From positions 95,440 through 159,439 of the forward strand of contig JBLNCI010000009.1 in assembly GCA_050260515.1 (NCBI GenBank): a DNA stretch of 64,000 bases, written 5' to 3'. The position numbers and the translations under genes were made by a program. Of this stretch, positions 1 to 7,861 are shown in pieces (the stretch's first letter is position 1; each line of letters begins with the position of its first letter). The notes under the pieces were generated by a model. That model saw only the letters and a list, made by a program, of their open reading frames with translations, did no database searches and was not told the origin of the DNA. Source of the DNA: DATJIG01 sp050260515. Lineage in GTDB: Bacteria > Pseudomonadota > Alphaproteobacteria > SMXQ01.

Positions 1-1
1 G

Positions 2-754
2 GTGTTCGGTATGACGCACCGGTTCGTGCCGCTGATGCCGCTGCTCGGCGTCCAGGGACCGAAGTTCGATCCGCTGAAGTTCACCTACATCGGTTCGATG
101 AACCGCGAGATCGGCCTTTGCATCGCCATGAAGACGGCGGGCTTCAAGTCAATGGACGACATGAAGACGCGCGAGTTCGTCGCCGGTACCACGGGTGCCG
201 GCGCCGAGCTGACCACCTTCTACGCGACGCTCCAGAACATGCTCGGCATCAAGCTCCGCATCATCAAAGGGTACCAGTCGAGCTTCCAGGTGAACCTCGC
301 GATGGAGAGCGGCGAGATCCAGGGGCGTTGCGGCGTGTCCTACAGCAGCCTGAAGAGCTCCAAGCCCGACTGGCTCGAGGCCAACAAGATCGACGTCCTG
401 CTGCAGCTCGGTCTGCACAAGGACCCGGAGCTTCCCAATGTCCCGCTGCTCGCCGATATCGTCACCGACGATCGCGATCACCGCGCGCTGCAGCTCCTGC
501 TCGGCCCGTCGGAGATCGGTCGCCCGTTCATGGCTCCGCCCGATCTGCCCGCCGACCGGACCGTGGCGCTGCGGAAGGCGTTCATGGACGCGGTCAAGGA
601 TCCCGAGATGACGAAGGACGCGAAGCTGCAGCGCCTCGACCTCGAGCCGGTCGACGGCGCCGAGATGCAGAGCCGTGTCGCCGAGTTCTACAAGGCGCCG
701 GAGAACGTCGTCGCGCGCACGCGCGAGCTGGTCGCAATGGGAGGCGCCGAATGA
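2..754 (+). CDS. Bug/TctC-family periplasmic solute receptor, 5' end cut by window edge
   Basis: This is the C-terminal 250 residues of a tripartite tricarboxylate transporter (TTT) receptor, which binds small carboxylates in the periplasm. The frame is open to the left edge, and the segment beginning FGMTHRFVPLMPLLG aligns with the middle of the two downstream paralogues, so roughly the first 95 residues and the signal peptide lie outside the window. Family features present are GTTGAGAELT, an ERGE-like ESGEIQGRCGV stretch and the closing ARELVAMG. The stop overlaps the ATG of the next gene by four bases, so the two are translationally coupled. No TctA or TctB membrane subunit is present, so the true transport partner is unknown. 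Confidence 0.9.
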   Translation: MFGMTHRFVPLMPLLGVQGPKFDPLKFTYIGSMNREIGLCIAMKTAGFKSMDDMKTREFVAGTTGAGAELTTFYATLQNMLGIKLRIIKGYQSSFQVNLAMESGEIQGRCGVSYSSLKSSKPDWLEANKIDVLLQLGLHKDPELPNVPLLADIVTDDRDHRALQLLLGPSEIGRPFMAPPDLPADRTVALRKAFMDAVKDPEMTKDAKLQRLDLEPVDGAEMQSRVAEFYKAPENVVARTRELVAMGGAE

Positions 755-1794
755 TCGTTTCACGCATAGCCCGCAACTGGCTCGCCGCGGTCGTCGCGGC
801 ATCGGTCGCACTTCCTGCGGTTGCCGCAGCCGACGAGATCGCCGACTTCTATCGCGGCAAGAAGATCACGATGATGATCGGCTTCGGTGCCGGCGAAGCC
901 TACGATGTCTACGCCCGCACGCTCGCGCGCCACATGCCGAAGTACCTGCCGGGATCCCCGCTGTTCGTGCCGCAGAACATGCCCGGCGCGGGCAGCCTCA
1001 ACGCGGCGAACGCGATCTTCAACGTTGCGCCGCGCGACGGCACCGCGTTCGGCACCACTCACCGCTTCGTCCCGCTGATGCCGCTCCTCGGCGTCGAGGG
1101 ACCGAAGTTCGATCCGCTGAAGTTCACCTACATCGGGTCCATGAACCGCGAGAACTCGGTATGCATCTCGTGGAAGGGCAGCGGGATCAACACCATCGAC
1201 GACGCCAAGGTGAAGGAGTTCACGGTCGGAACGACGGGCGCCGGCGCCGAGCTGACGACGTTCAACGCCACGCTCACCAACCTGTTGGGGCTCAAGCTCA
1301 AGGTGGTGTCGGGGTATCGCACCAGTCTCGAGATCAACCTCGCAATCGAGCGCGGCGAGGTGCAGGGCCGCTGCGGCGTGTCCTACGGCAGCCTCAAGAA
1401 CACCGAGCCGCAATGGTTCACCGACGACAAGATGAACTTCCTCATCCAGCTCGGGCTCACCAAGGATCCCGAGCTGCCGGACGTGCCGCTGTTCGGCGAC
1501 CTCGTGACGAATCCGCTCGACCGCGCCGCGCTCAAGCTGATGCTGGCGCCGGCCGAGATCGGCCGCCCGTTCTTCGGCCCGCCGGGCATTCCGGCGCCGC
1601 GTACGGCCGCCCTGCGCAAGGCGTTCGACGAGGCGCTCAAGGACCCGGATCTGATCAAGGAAGCCAAGCAGCAGCGCCTCGACATCTCCGCCGTCACCGG
1701 ATCCGAGATGGAGCAATTGCTCGCCGACGCCTACAAATCGTCCGACGACGTGGTCGCGCGGGCGCGCGAGCTCGTTGCTATGGGCAGCAAATAG
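751..1794 (+). CDS. Bug/TctC-family periplasmic solute receptor
   Basis: A 347-residue receptor of the TTT family. It has a Sec signal peptide (about residues 1-29, ending VAAAD), then the mature start DEIADFYRGKK that recurs in the other Bug proteins here. The motif QNMPGAGSLNAAN and the GTTGAGAELTTF loop are typical of the ligand-binding cleft. The start was chosen because ATG overlaps the preceding stop (ATGA) and yields a clean signal peptide. It is the second of three tandem paralogues. Its central part matches the upstream gene closely at nucleotide level, which points to tandem duplication. The ligand is probably a carboxylate, but it cannot be named. Confidence 0.92.
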   Translation: MIVSRIARNWLAAVVAASVALPAVAAADEIADFYRGKKITMMIGFGAGEAYDVYARTLARHMPKYLPGSPLFVPQNMPGAGSLNAANAIFNVAPRDGTAFGTTHRFVPLMPLLGVEGPKFDPLKFTYIGSMNRENSVCISWKGSGINTIDDAKVKEFTVGTTGAGAELTTFNATLTNLLGLKLKVVSGYRTSLEINLAIERGEVQGRCGVSYGSLKNTEPQWFTDDKMNFLIQLGLTKDPELPDVPLFGDLVTNPLDRAALKLMLAPAEIGRPFFGPPGIPAPRTAALRKAFDEALKDPDLIKEAKQQRLDISAVTGSEMEQLLADAYKSSDDVVARARELVAMGSK

Positions 1795-1796
1795 GA

Positions 1797-2837
1797 ATGC
1801 AGGTGAAAAGCGAGGCCGCCATCGCCGGATTCGCCGCCGCTCTCGGAGCGGTCGCCGTGCTCGCGTCGCCGGCGCGCGGCGACGCGGTCGAGGATTTCTA
1901 CCGCGGCAAGCAGGTGCGGCTGGTCATCGGCACCGAGGCTGGAACGAGCTACGACGCCTACGCCCGAACCTTGGCGCGCCATATGCCGGACAACATTCCC
2001 GGCAAGCCGACGTTCGTGCCGCAGAACATGCCCGGCGCCGGCAGCCTCAACACCTACAATCACCTCTACAATATCGCCCCGCGCGACGGCACCGCGTTCG
2101 GCACCGGCCATCGCTTCGTGCCCTTGATGCCGCTGCTCGGCATGCCCGGGCCGAAGTTCGACCCGTCGAAGTTCCTCTACATCGGCTCCATCAACCGCGA
2201 GATCGACATCTGCATAGCGCGCGCCGATTCCGGGATCCGCTCCATCGATGACCTGAAGACGAAGGAGTTGATGGTCGGCACGACCGGCGCGGGCGCCGAG
2301 TTGACGACGTTCTACGCGACGCTCTCGCGCATGCTGGACGCGAAGCTCAAGGTGATCACCGGGTACCGCTCGACCAACGACCTCTATCTCGCCGTCCAGA
2401 GGGGCGAGATCCAGGGCCGATGCGGGGATTCGTACGCCAACTTCCTCAACCATTTCCCCGACGTGGAGCGGACCAAGGACGTCGACGCCATCCTGCAGAT
2501 CGGTGTCATCCGCGACCCGGCGATCCCGCAGGTGCCGTCGCTGATCGATCTCGTCCGCGACGAGAACGACCGCGACGCTCTGCGGCTGATGCTGGCGCCC
2601 TCCGACATGGGGCGGCCGTACGTCGGCCCGCCCGAGGTCCCGCCCGACCGCGCCGCCGCGTTGCGCGCGGCGTTCGACGCCACGGTGAAGAACCCGAATT
2701 TCATCGCCGAGATCCGGAAGCAGACCCTCGAGGTCAATCCGCTCGGCGGGGCCGAGATGGAGGCGCTCGTCAGCCGCGCCTATCAGACGCCCGAACCCAT
2801 CGTCGCTCGCGCCCGCGCGCTCGTGAACGGCGAGTAG
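1797..2837 (+). CDS. Bug/TctC-family periplasmic solute receptor
   Basis: A 346-residue third tandem paralogue with a signal peptide ending near SPARGDA and the mature start VEDFYRGKQVRLVIG. It shares QNMPGAGSLNTYN and GTTGAGAELTTFYATL with its neighbours. It is more diverged than the first two, with NREIDICIARADSGI in place of the NREN or NREIGL segment, so ligand preference may differ. The ATG lies two bases after the upstream stop. A Shine-Dalgarno-bearing oxygenase gene follows, so the three receptors and the catabolic genes are likely one transcript. Confidence 0.92.
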   Translation: MQVKSEAAIAGFAAALGAVAVLASPARGDAVEDFYRGKQVRLVIGTEAGTSYDAYARTLARHMPDNIPGKPTFVPQNMPGAGSLNTYNHLYNIAPRDGTAFGTGHRFVPLMPLLGMPGPKFDPSKFLYIGSINREIDICIARADSGIRSIDDLKTKELMVGTTGAGAELTTFYATLSRMLDAKLKVITGYRSTNDLYLAVQRGEIQGRCGDSYANFLNHFPDVERTKDVDAILQIGVIRDPAIPQVPSLIDLVRDENDRDALRLMLAPSDMGRPYVGPPEVPPDRAAALRAAFDATVKNPNFIAEIRKQTLEVNPLGGAEMEALVSRAYQTPEPIVARARALVNGE

Positions 2838-2854
2838 CCAGTAAGGAGATCGTT

Positions 2855-3586
2855 ATGGCCACTGTTATGAAGACCCGCAGCCTCGTGAAGGACCTCGGCA
2901 AGCAGCTCGTCAAAATGGCGAACGCGCAGTTCGACTCCGAACCGTTCAAGCGGCTGCTGGCGACCCCACTCACGAAGAAGCGCGCGCAGATGTACATCAT
3001 CCAGCGCACCCACTGGACGGTGAACCGCCGCGACTGCTGGGCCGCCGTCCAGTCGGCCGCGCCGTTCGCCGTCAAGCAGCTCATCTGGGACCACGAGCGC
3101 GACGAGCTCGAGGGCGACAAGGAGAAGGGCAAGCCCAATCACATGGTGATGAGCGTGAACGAGGGCGTCGCGCTCGGCGTCAAGGCGGTCGACTTCCAGC
3201 GGGTGGGCCCGAGCGATGGCTGCCTCACCTGCTGCCACGCGTGGCAGAACCTCGCCCGTACGAGCCACTGGCTCGGCGGCCTCGCCGCATCGGCCGCGCT
3301 CGAGCTCTCGAATTCCGACCAGATCCTCAAGGGCGGCAGCATGTCGCGACGCATGGGGATGAAGGTCGAGCGCGAGCTCGGCATCCCGTTCAAGAAGCAG
3401 CAGTCGAATGCCGAGCACGCCGTGGCCGACATCGAGCATGCCCACATGCTGATGGACGTCTGCCGCGAGTTCGTCACCAACGAGTACGAGCGCGACCTGG
3501 TGCTGAAGGGCGCGGCCGAGAGCTGGGCCATCGACCGCATCTGGAAGGGCCACCTCGCCGACCTGATGGCGGCGATCCGCGGCTGA
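2855..3586 (+). CDS. Heme-oxygenase-like diiron protein (TenA/PqqC-like, HDO superfamily)
   Basis: A 243-residue all-helical protein of the iron-containing redox enzyme/TenA-PqqC fold. Candidate iron ligands match the HDO pattern: E81 or E84 in HERDE, H96, and the late motif H188-x3-D192-x2-H195, preceded by E187. Members of this superfamily carry out oxygen-dependent decarboxylation, N-oxygenation or C-C cleavage, but no specific reaction can be assigned. The start is supported by a strong AAGGAG eight bases upstream. It is followed 25 bases later by a Rieske ferredoxin, so an electron-transfer partnership is a reasonable inference. A close paralogue lies at 27128-27892, sharing the NRRDCWA segment. 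Confidence 0.8.
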   Translation: MATVMKTRSLVKDLGKQLVKMANAQFDSEPFKRLLATPLTKKRAQMYIIQRTHWTVNRRDCWAAVQSAAPFAVKQLIWDHERDELEGDKEKGKPNHMVMSVNEGVALGVKAVDFQRVGPSDGCLTCCHAWQNLARTSHWLGGLAASAALELSNSDQILKGGSMSRRMGMKVERELGIPFKKQQSNAEHAVADIEHAHMLMDVCREFVTNEYERDLVLKGAAESWAIDRIWKGHLADLMAAIRG

Positions 3587-3611
3587 ACGACAAGGGCAGA
3601 GAGGATCGGTC

Positions 3612-3920
3612 ATGCAGGAGTACGTGGTCGGCAAGGTGGCGGACATCCCCGACGGCAAGGGCATCGCCGTGCAGGCGGGGCGCCGCACCATCGCCGTGTT
3701 CCGGATCGGCGATAAGTTCTTCGCCATCCACAACGCGTGCCCGCACAAGGGCGCGTCGCTGTGCGAGGGCACCGTGGTTTGCGAGACGAAGGTAGTGCGC
3801 TGCCCGTGGCACCACTGGAACTGGCAACTCGAGGACGGCAAGCTCGAGACCCATCCCGGCCAGGGCTTGCGCACCTACGACGTCGCCGTCGACGGCGATG
3901 AGGTCATTGTCCGCGTGTGA
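3612..3920 (+). CDS. Rieske [2Fe-2S] ferredoxin
   Basis: A 102-residue stand-alone Rieske protein of the small ferredoxin type (NirD/BphF-like fold). The cluster ligands are visible as C43-P-H45 and C64-P-W-H67, followed by the WNWQLEDGK strand. Length and lack of a signal or membrane segment indicate a cytoplasmic electron carrier. Such ferredoxins normally feed a terminal oxygenase. The only oxygenase candidate beside it is the diiron protein directly upstream, because the Rieske oxygenase at 39478-40608 is far away. No reductase is encoded in the window. Confidence 0.9.
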   Translation: MQEYVVGKVADIPDGKGIAVQAGRRTIAVFRIGDKFFAIHNACPHKGASLCEGTVVCETKVVRCPWHHWNWQLEDGKLETHPGQGLRTYDVAVDGDEVIVRV

Positions 3921-3986
3921 CGCAACGCGTCACACGCCTGAAATCGGTGTGACGCTCGGCGTCGCACCGCAGAAACGGAGAGAGCC

Positions 3987-5135
3987 ATGGACGCGATTGT
4001 GAATCCGAAGCGCGAGCGCGCGGTACGCGTCAAACCGGACCCGATCGATCCGCGCGGCCGGGCGATCGGCGTCGTCGACACCGACTTCCACTTTCTCCCC
4101 GAATGGGAGGAACTCCGGAAGTACATGCGGGAGCCGTTCAGGAGCGCCCTCAAGGTCTATCCGCCGGTCGGCGGCGACTACGGCCCGGCGATCGCGCTCG
4201 ATCTGCCCGGCACCGGCCAGGAGACCCAGGGCCGCGCCCGCACCGCGGCCGACATCCTGCGCGTGATCGACGAGATCGGCGTCGAGACGGTGATCGTCAG
4301 CCCGGGCTTCCAGCGGCCGCAGAGCATGTTCCACCAGGCGGCGGTCACGGCGACGGCGCAGGCCTACAACGACTACCTGATCAACGAGGTGATTCCGGCG
4401 AGCCCGCGCATCAAGTGCGAGATCATGGTCAACCACCGCAACCCCGAGGCGGGTGCTGCGGAGATCCGTCGCGTCGGCGACAACCCGGGGTTCGTCAGCG
4501 TCTACACCGAGTTCGGCGGCAACTACGAGCCGCTCGGCACCTACAAGCACGACCCGATCTTCGAGGCCGCCGCCGAGCGCGATCTCGTCGTCACCTCGCA
4601 CGTCGGTACCTTCTGGCAGCAGTTCACGCCGCTGCACCAGGGCGGGCGCACCTGGACCGAGCTGTTCGGCATCGCGAGCTGCGGCATCAGCATGTCGTAC
4701 ATCGCCAGCATGATCATGCAGGGTCTGTTCGACAAATGGCCGAACCTGCGGATCATCCTCAAGGAGGGCGGCTTCTGGTGGATGCCGGAGTTCCAGGCCC
4801 GCGTCGACGACTTCTACCTGAACCATCCCGGCGACGTGAAGCTGGTCGAGCGCAAGCTCGAATCGGGCAAGAAGTTCCTCGACAAGATGCCGAGCGAGTA
4901 CTTCGCCTCCAACATCCGCTTCGCCAGCCAGCCGATGTGCATCCCCAAGGACATGGCGCACTTCAAGATGCTGATGGACCTGTGCCACGGCGAGGACATG
5001 CTGCTGTACTCGTCGGACTGGCCGCACGCGACGTTCGATCCCTACAATTGGGTGTTCGACACGCCGATCTCCGAGGCGGGCCGCACCAAGATCCTCCGCG
5101 ACAACGCCAAGGGCTGGTTCAAGCGGCTGTCGTAG
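3987..5135 (+). CDS. Amidohydrolase family protein (ACMSD-like TIM barrel)
   Basis: A 382-residue member of the amidohydrolase_2 family, which includes metal-dependent decarboxylases and hydrolases such as ACMSD, gamma-resorcylate decarboxylase and 2-pyrone-4,6-dicarboxylate hydrolase. Visible motifs are DTDFHF at the N-terminus (the first strand, where the family has DxHxH or DxDxH), VTSHVGTFW in the middle, KEGGFWWMP, and YSSDWPH carrying the late aspartate. An ATG follows a GGAGAG Shine-Dalgarno. It is the last gene of the receptor/HDO/ferredoxin unit and ends just before a strong terminator. Decarboxylation or ring-product hydrolysis is a plausible role, but the substrate is unknown. Confidence 0.85.
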   Translation: MDAIVNPKRERAVRVKPDPIDPRGRAIGVVDTDFHFLPEWEELRKYMREPFRSALKVYPPVGGDYGPAIALDLPGTGQETQGRARTAADILRVIDEIGVETVIVSPGFQRPQSMFHQAAVTATAQAYNDYLINEVIPASPRIKCEIMVNHRNPEAGAAEIRRVGDNPGFVSVYTEFGGNYEPLGTYKHDPIFEAAAERDLVVTSHVGTFWQQFTPLHQGGRTWTELFGIASCGISMSYIASMIMQGLFDKWPNLRIILKEGGFWWMPEFQARVDDFYLNHPGDVKLVERKLESGKKFLDKMPSEYFASNIRFASQPMCIPKDMAHFKMLMDLCHGEDMLLYSSDWPHATFDPYNWVFDTPISEAGRTKILRDNAKGWFKRLS

Positions 5136-5160
5136 CGGCACATCCGTCCGTTGTGGAAAG

Positions 5161-5194
5161 AAGAGCCGGACAGTCCCCGTCCGGCTCTTTTTTT
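5161..5194 (+). terminator. Rho-independent terminator after amidohydrolase
   Basis: An 11-bp perfect stem (AAGAGCCGGAC paired with GTCCGGCTCTT) encloses a seven-base loop and runs into a long T tract. It begins 25 bases after the amidohydrolase stop and closes the first plus-strand transcription unit. Confidence 0.93.
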
Positions 5195-5278
5195 CTGGGA
5201 CAGCGCGCGAGCGGTCGTGGGACACCTCTCCGTCCGAAAATATCCCGACGGCACAAGCCATTAGCCCCTCGTCGGGCC

Positions 5279-5335
5279 AAGTGTCCCACTGTCCCACAGT
5301 GGCGGTTTGGGACACCTGGGACAGTTGGGACACTT
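5279..5335. repeat. TGTCCCA-based imperfect inverted repeat
   Basis: The left arm AAGTGTCCCACTGTCCCA (5279-5296) is nearly perfectly complementary to TGGGACAGTTGGGACACTT (5317-5335), with one bulged base. Further TGGGACA words occur inside the spacer and at about 5217-5224. It sits between two convergent units, outside both terminators. It may be a REP-like element or a regulator-binding array. Confidence 0.6.
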
Positions 5336-5390
5336 TTGCACAGGCGCTTTCGCTGGCCTTGCGTCGCCGGAATGACACGGCCGACGCGCA

Positions 5391-5423
5391 AAGAAAAACC
5401 CGCGGAGATCGCTCTCCGCGGGT
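5391..5423 (-). terminator. Rho-independent terminator for the minus-strand aldolase
   Basis: An 11-bp perfect stem, ACCCGCGGAGA paired with TCTCCGCGGGT around a TCGC loop. On the minus strand it is followed by a run of U residues (5394-5398). It lies 36 bases past the stop of the NahE-like gene. Confidence 0.9.
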
Positions 5424-5458
5424 CCGTCTTCTGCCCGAGCGGTAAGCCTCGCGGCGCC

Positions 5459-6409
5459 TTACTCCGCCGCGCGGGCGGGGCGATACTTGTCGCAGAGCTG
5501 CTTCCAGCGCGCGGCCTTCTTCTTCTGGCCCTCGTCGACTTCCGCAGGGATCTCGACGAACGGCGGGCGCAGCGGGCCCGGCTCGACGTAACCCGCGTAC
5601 TTGATGCCGACCTTCGACGCCGTTTCGCGCCAGGAGAGGCTCACCGGGGCGCTCGACTGCGGCCCGATTTCAAGAGTGATCTGGCGGGCGAGCGCCCAGT
5701 CGCCGCGCTTCACCGCGTCGCGCAGCGCGAGCTGCGGCCACGGGCCCATCCATGCGTCGATCGACCAGAAGCCCTTCGCGCCGAGCGGCTGGAAGGCCAT
5801 GTACTGGGTCTGGTTGACGAACACGGTCATCTTGCCGTTCACCGTCTCCATCAGGCGCATGAACTCGACCGGCTCGCGGTGGCTGTCCTTCATCGCGACG
5901 ACGTTCGGGATCTTGTTGATCTCGGCGATCATCTCGACGGTGATCTTGACGTTATGCAGCGGCGGGTTGTGATAGATCATGATCCCGAGCTTCGGGAACT
6001 CGGCGGCGAGGTCCTTGTAGAAGCGGATCGCGTTCTGCGGCGACGACGGGAAATAGAAAGGCACGCCCATCAGCACGCCGGCGGCCTTGGTCTGGGCAAC
6101 GACCTTCATCTTCTGATAGGCGTCGCGGGTGTTGAGCGAGGTCGTGCCGAGGAACAGCGGCACGCGGTTGTTGGCGATCTCGGCCGAATGGTTGGCCAGC
6201 GTCTCGAACTCGGCCGGCAAGAGGGTATGGAACTCGCCGAAGCTGCCCGCGACCGACACGACGTTGGCGCCGTCGCCGATCATCCGGTTGAGGCCCTTCT
6301 CGAGGCGCTCGAGCGAGACGGTGTTGGTCGCCTTGAAGTCCGCGGCGTCGTCGGTGGCGAACGCCGGCATCATGGCCATGAGGCCATTCAAATCCGAGCT
6401 GGTAACCAT
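5459..6409 (-). CDS. NahE-like hydratase-aldolase of the DapA superfamily
   Basis: A 316-residue class I aldolase of the dihydrodipicolinate synthase superfamily. The Schiff-base lysine is K174 (VVAMKDS) and the conserved tyrosine is Y146 (YHNP). Several stretches recall trans-o-hydroxybenzylidenepyruvate hydratase-aldolases of naphthalene pathways rather than DapA: GSFGEFHTL, TTSLNTRDAYQKM, LMGVPFYFP and a C-terminal GPLRPPF near AGYVEPG. Such enzymes release pyruvate and an aldehyde. The start is the internal ATG with GGGAGAA seven bases upstream rather than a longer frame to 6460. It diverges from a gentisate-dioxygenase-like gene, which fits aromatic catabolism. The exact substrate is inferred only loosely. 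Confidence 0.82.
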   Translation of the reverse strand: MVTSSDLNGLMAMMPAFATDDAADFKATNTVSLERLEKGLNRMIGDGANVVSVAGSFGEFHTLLPAEFETLANHSAEIANNRVPLFLGTTSLNTRDAYQKMKVVAQTKAAGVLMGVPFYFPSSPQNAIRFYKDLAAEFPKLGIMIYHNPPLHNVKITVEMIAEINKIPNVVAMKDSHREPVEFMRLMETVNGKMTVFVNQTQYMAFQPLGAKGFWSIDAWMGPWPQLALRDAVKRGDWALARQITLEIGPQSSAPVSLSWRETASKVGIKYAGYVEPGPLRPPFVEIPAEVDEGQKKKAARWKQLCDKYRPARAAE

Positions 6410-6504
6410 GTGATGTTCTCCCTTCGCCGGACGGGGTTCCGGCGCTTCTTCTGCCGCCAAAAATAGCCTATTTCCGAAAAAACAAAATCGTTATCATTTT
6501 GCAA

Positions 6505-6521
6505 AATTCGTTTTTCGAATT
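6505..6521. promoter_or_regulatory. Candidate operator, AATTCG-N5-CGAATT
   Basis: A perfect 6-bp-arm inverted repeat with a T5 spacer in the AT-rich divergent promoter between the aldolase and the cupin. Its core TTCGTTTTTCGAA is the exact reverse complement of the core at 25061-25073, in the only other intergenic region flanking an aldolase/gentisate-dioxygenase-like pair. It ends 20 bases before the cupin ATG, a position suited to repression. Confidence 0.6.
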
Positions 6522-6541
6522 GCAGAACGGAGGGCCGCGTC

Positions 6542-7609
6542 ATGGCCAAGCCGCAGCACGCCGCCAACGACGCCCTGCCACAGTTCGACGCCCGCCTCGC
6601 GACGTTCTCGATGCGGGGTCAGTGGACGGCGGAGCCGCTGTTGCAGGCCTCCATCGGTGGCCCCAAGCCCGCGGGCACGCCCCACCTATGGACGTGGGAG
6701 ACGGTCTCGATGCTGCTCGCCGAGGCGGGTGCCGCCTTGCCCGAGAGCATGGAGGCGCGGCGCAGCCTGCTGTTCAACAACCCCGGGCTGCCGACTCCGA
6801 CGGCGACGCACACCATCAACATGGGCATCCAGCAGATCCTTCCGGGCGAGACGGCGTGGGCGCACCGGCATCAGATCAACGCGATGCGTTTCATCGTCGA
6901 AGGCAGTCCCGATGCGCGCACGGTCGTCGACGGCGAGCCGTGCCCGATGGAGGACTTCGATCTCATCCTGACGCCGGCGTGGACGTGGCACGATCACCGC
7001 AATGGGTCGGCGAAGCCGGTGACGTGGGTCGACATCCTCGACATCCCGCTGGTGCGCGCGCTGAACCAGATCTTCTATCAGCCCTACGACGAGATCGAGC
7101 AACCGGTCACGCCGGCCGCGGAGCAGATGTCGCTCCGGCTCGGCAGCGTGCGCCCGGTGTGGGAGCGCGCCGCGCGCGAACGCGTGCCGGTTCGCTATCC
7201 GTGGCGTGACGTCGAGGCCAAACTGAAGGCCTTGTCGTCCCACGACGGAAGTCCGCACGACGGGATCGCGCTCGAGTACGTCCATCCGCTGACCGGCGGT
7301 CCGACGATGCCGACGCTGAGCGCGTGGGTGCAGTGGCTCAAGCCAGGCCAGAAGACCGAGCGTCATCGCCATACGTCGAGCGCGGTGTACTTCGTCGTCC
7401 GCGGCGAGGGTCGCACGATCGTCACCACGCCGGGTGGCGGCGACCAGGAGCTGCGCTGGAAGGCACGCGACTCCTTCGTGCTGCCGAACTGGGCGTGGCA
7501 CTCCCACGAGAACCTGCGGGCGGGGGAGGAGGCCATCCTGTTCTCGGTCAACGACGCGCCGGCGCTCCAGGCGCTGGGGTTCTACCGCGAGGAAAGCGGG
7601 GGCCGCTGA
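6542..7609 (+). CDS. Gentisate 1,2-dioxygenase-like bicupin
   Basis: A 355-residue two-cupin protein of the gentisate/1-hydroxy-2-naphthoate dioxygenase family, which uses a non-heme Fe(II) to open aromatic rings bearing a carboxylate and a hydroxyl. The first cupin carries H108-R-H110 followed by NAMRFIVEGS and a late H150. The second carries H275-R-H277 with AVYFVVRGEG, so both cupins retain the histidine pair. It has an ATG with an ACGGAGG ribosome site. It diverges from the NahE-like aldolase. Together they suggest processing of a bicyclic or substituted aromatic acid through a pyruvate-releasing step and ring cleavage. Ring-cleavage substrate specificity cannot be read from sequence. Confidence 0.85.
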   Translation: MAKPQHAANDALPQFDARLATFSMRGQWTAEPLLQASIGGPKPAGTPHLWTWETVSMLLAEAGAALPESMEARRSLLFNNPGLPTPTATHTINMGIQQILPGETAWAHRHQINAMRFIVEGSPDARTVVDGEPCPMEDFDLILTPAWTWHDHRNGSAKPVTWVDILDIPLVRALNQIFYQPYDEIEQPVTPAAEQMSLRLGSVRPVWERAARERVPVRYPWRDVEAKLKALSSHDGSPHDGIALEYVHPLTGGPTMPTLSAWVQWLKPGQKTERHRHTSSAVYFVVRGEGRTIVTTPGGGDQELRWKARDSFVLPNWAWHSHENLRAGEEAILFSVNDAPALQALGFYREESGGR

Positions 7610-7861
7610 GGCGGTGGAAGTCGACACAGGCTTCACACCCCGGGGACGGCCATTTCGCCCTAAGAACGGCTGTTTTCCGTCAGAGATCAGACCCTGAGCG
7701 ACGGGACCGGCCCGGTCCGACGTGAAACAATCTACCCTCGCGGCGTACCGTCGGAGGCGGTCGGCACGGGATGGACGGTCCCTCGCGCGCCACTTAACCT
7801 TTACCATTGATGGCCTACCCTGGGGCCCGAGCCCCGGCCTTCGGCCCATAGTGTCGCCGCG

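Noticed and set aside
5459..7609. Interpreting the pair as a naphthalene nah operon
   Set aside because: Only one NahE-like and one gentisate-like gene are present. The dioxygenase, dihydrodiol dehydrogenase and isomerase genes of a nah operon are absent.
7704..7718. GGACCGG-C-CCGGTCC inverted repeat before the adaptor gene
   Set aside because: A 15-base GC-only palindrome without T tract or neighbouring copies. It could be chance in GC-rich DNA.
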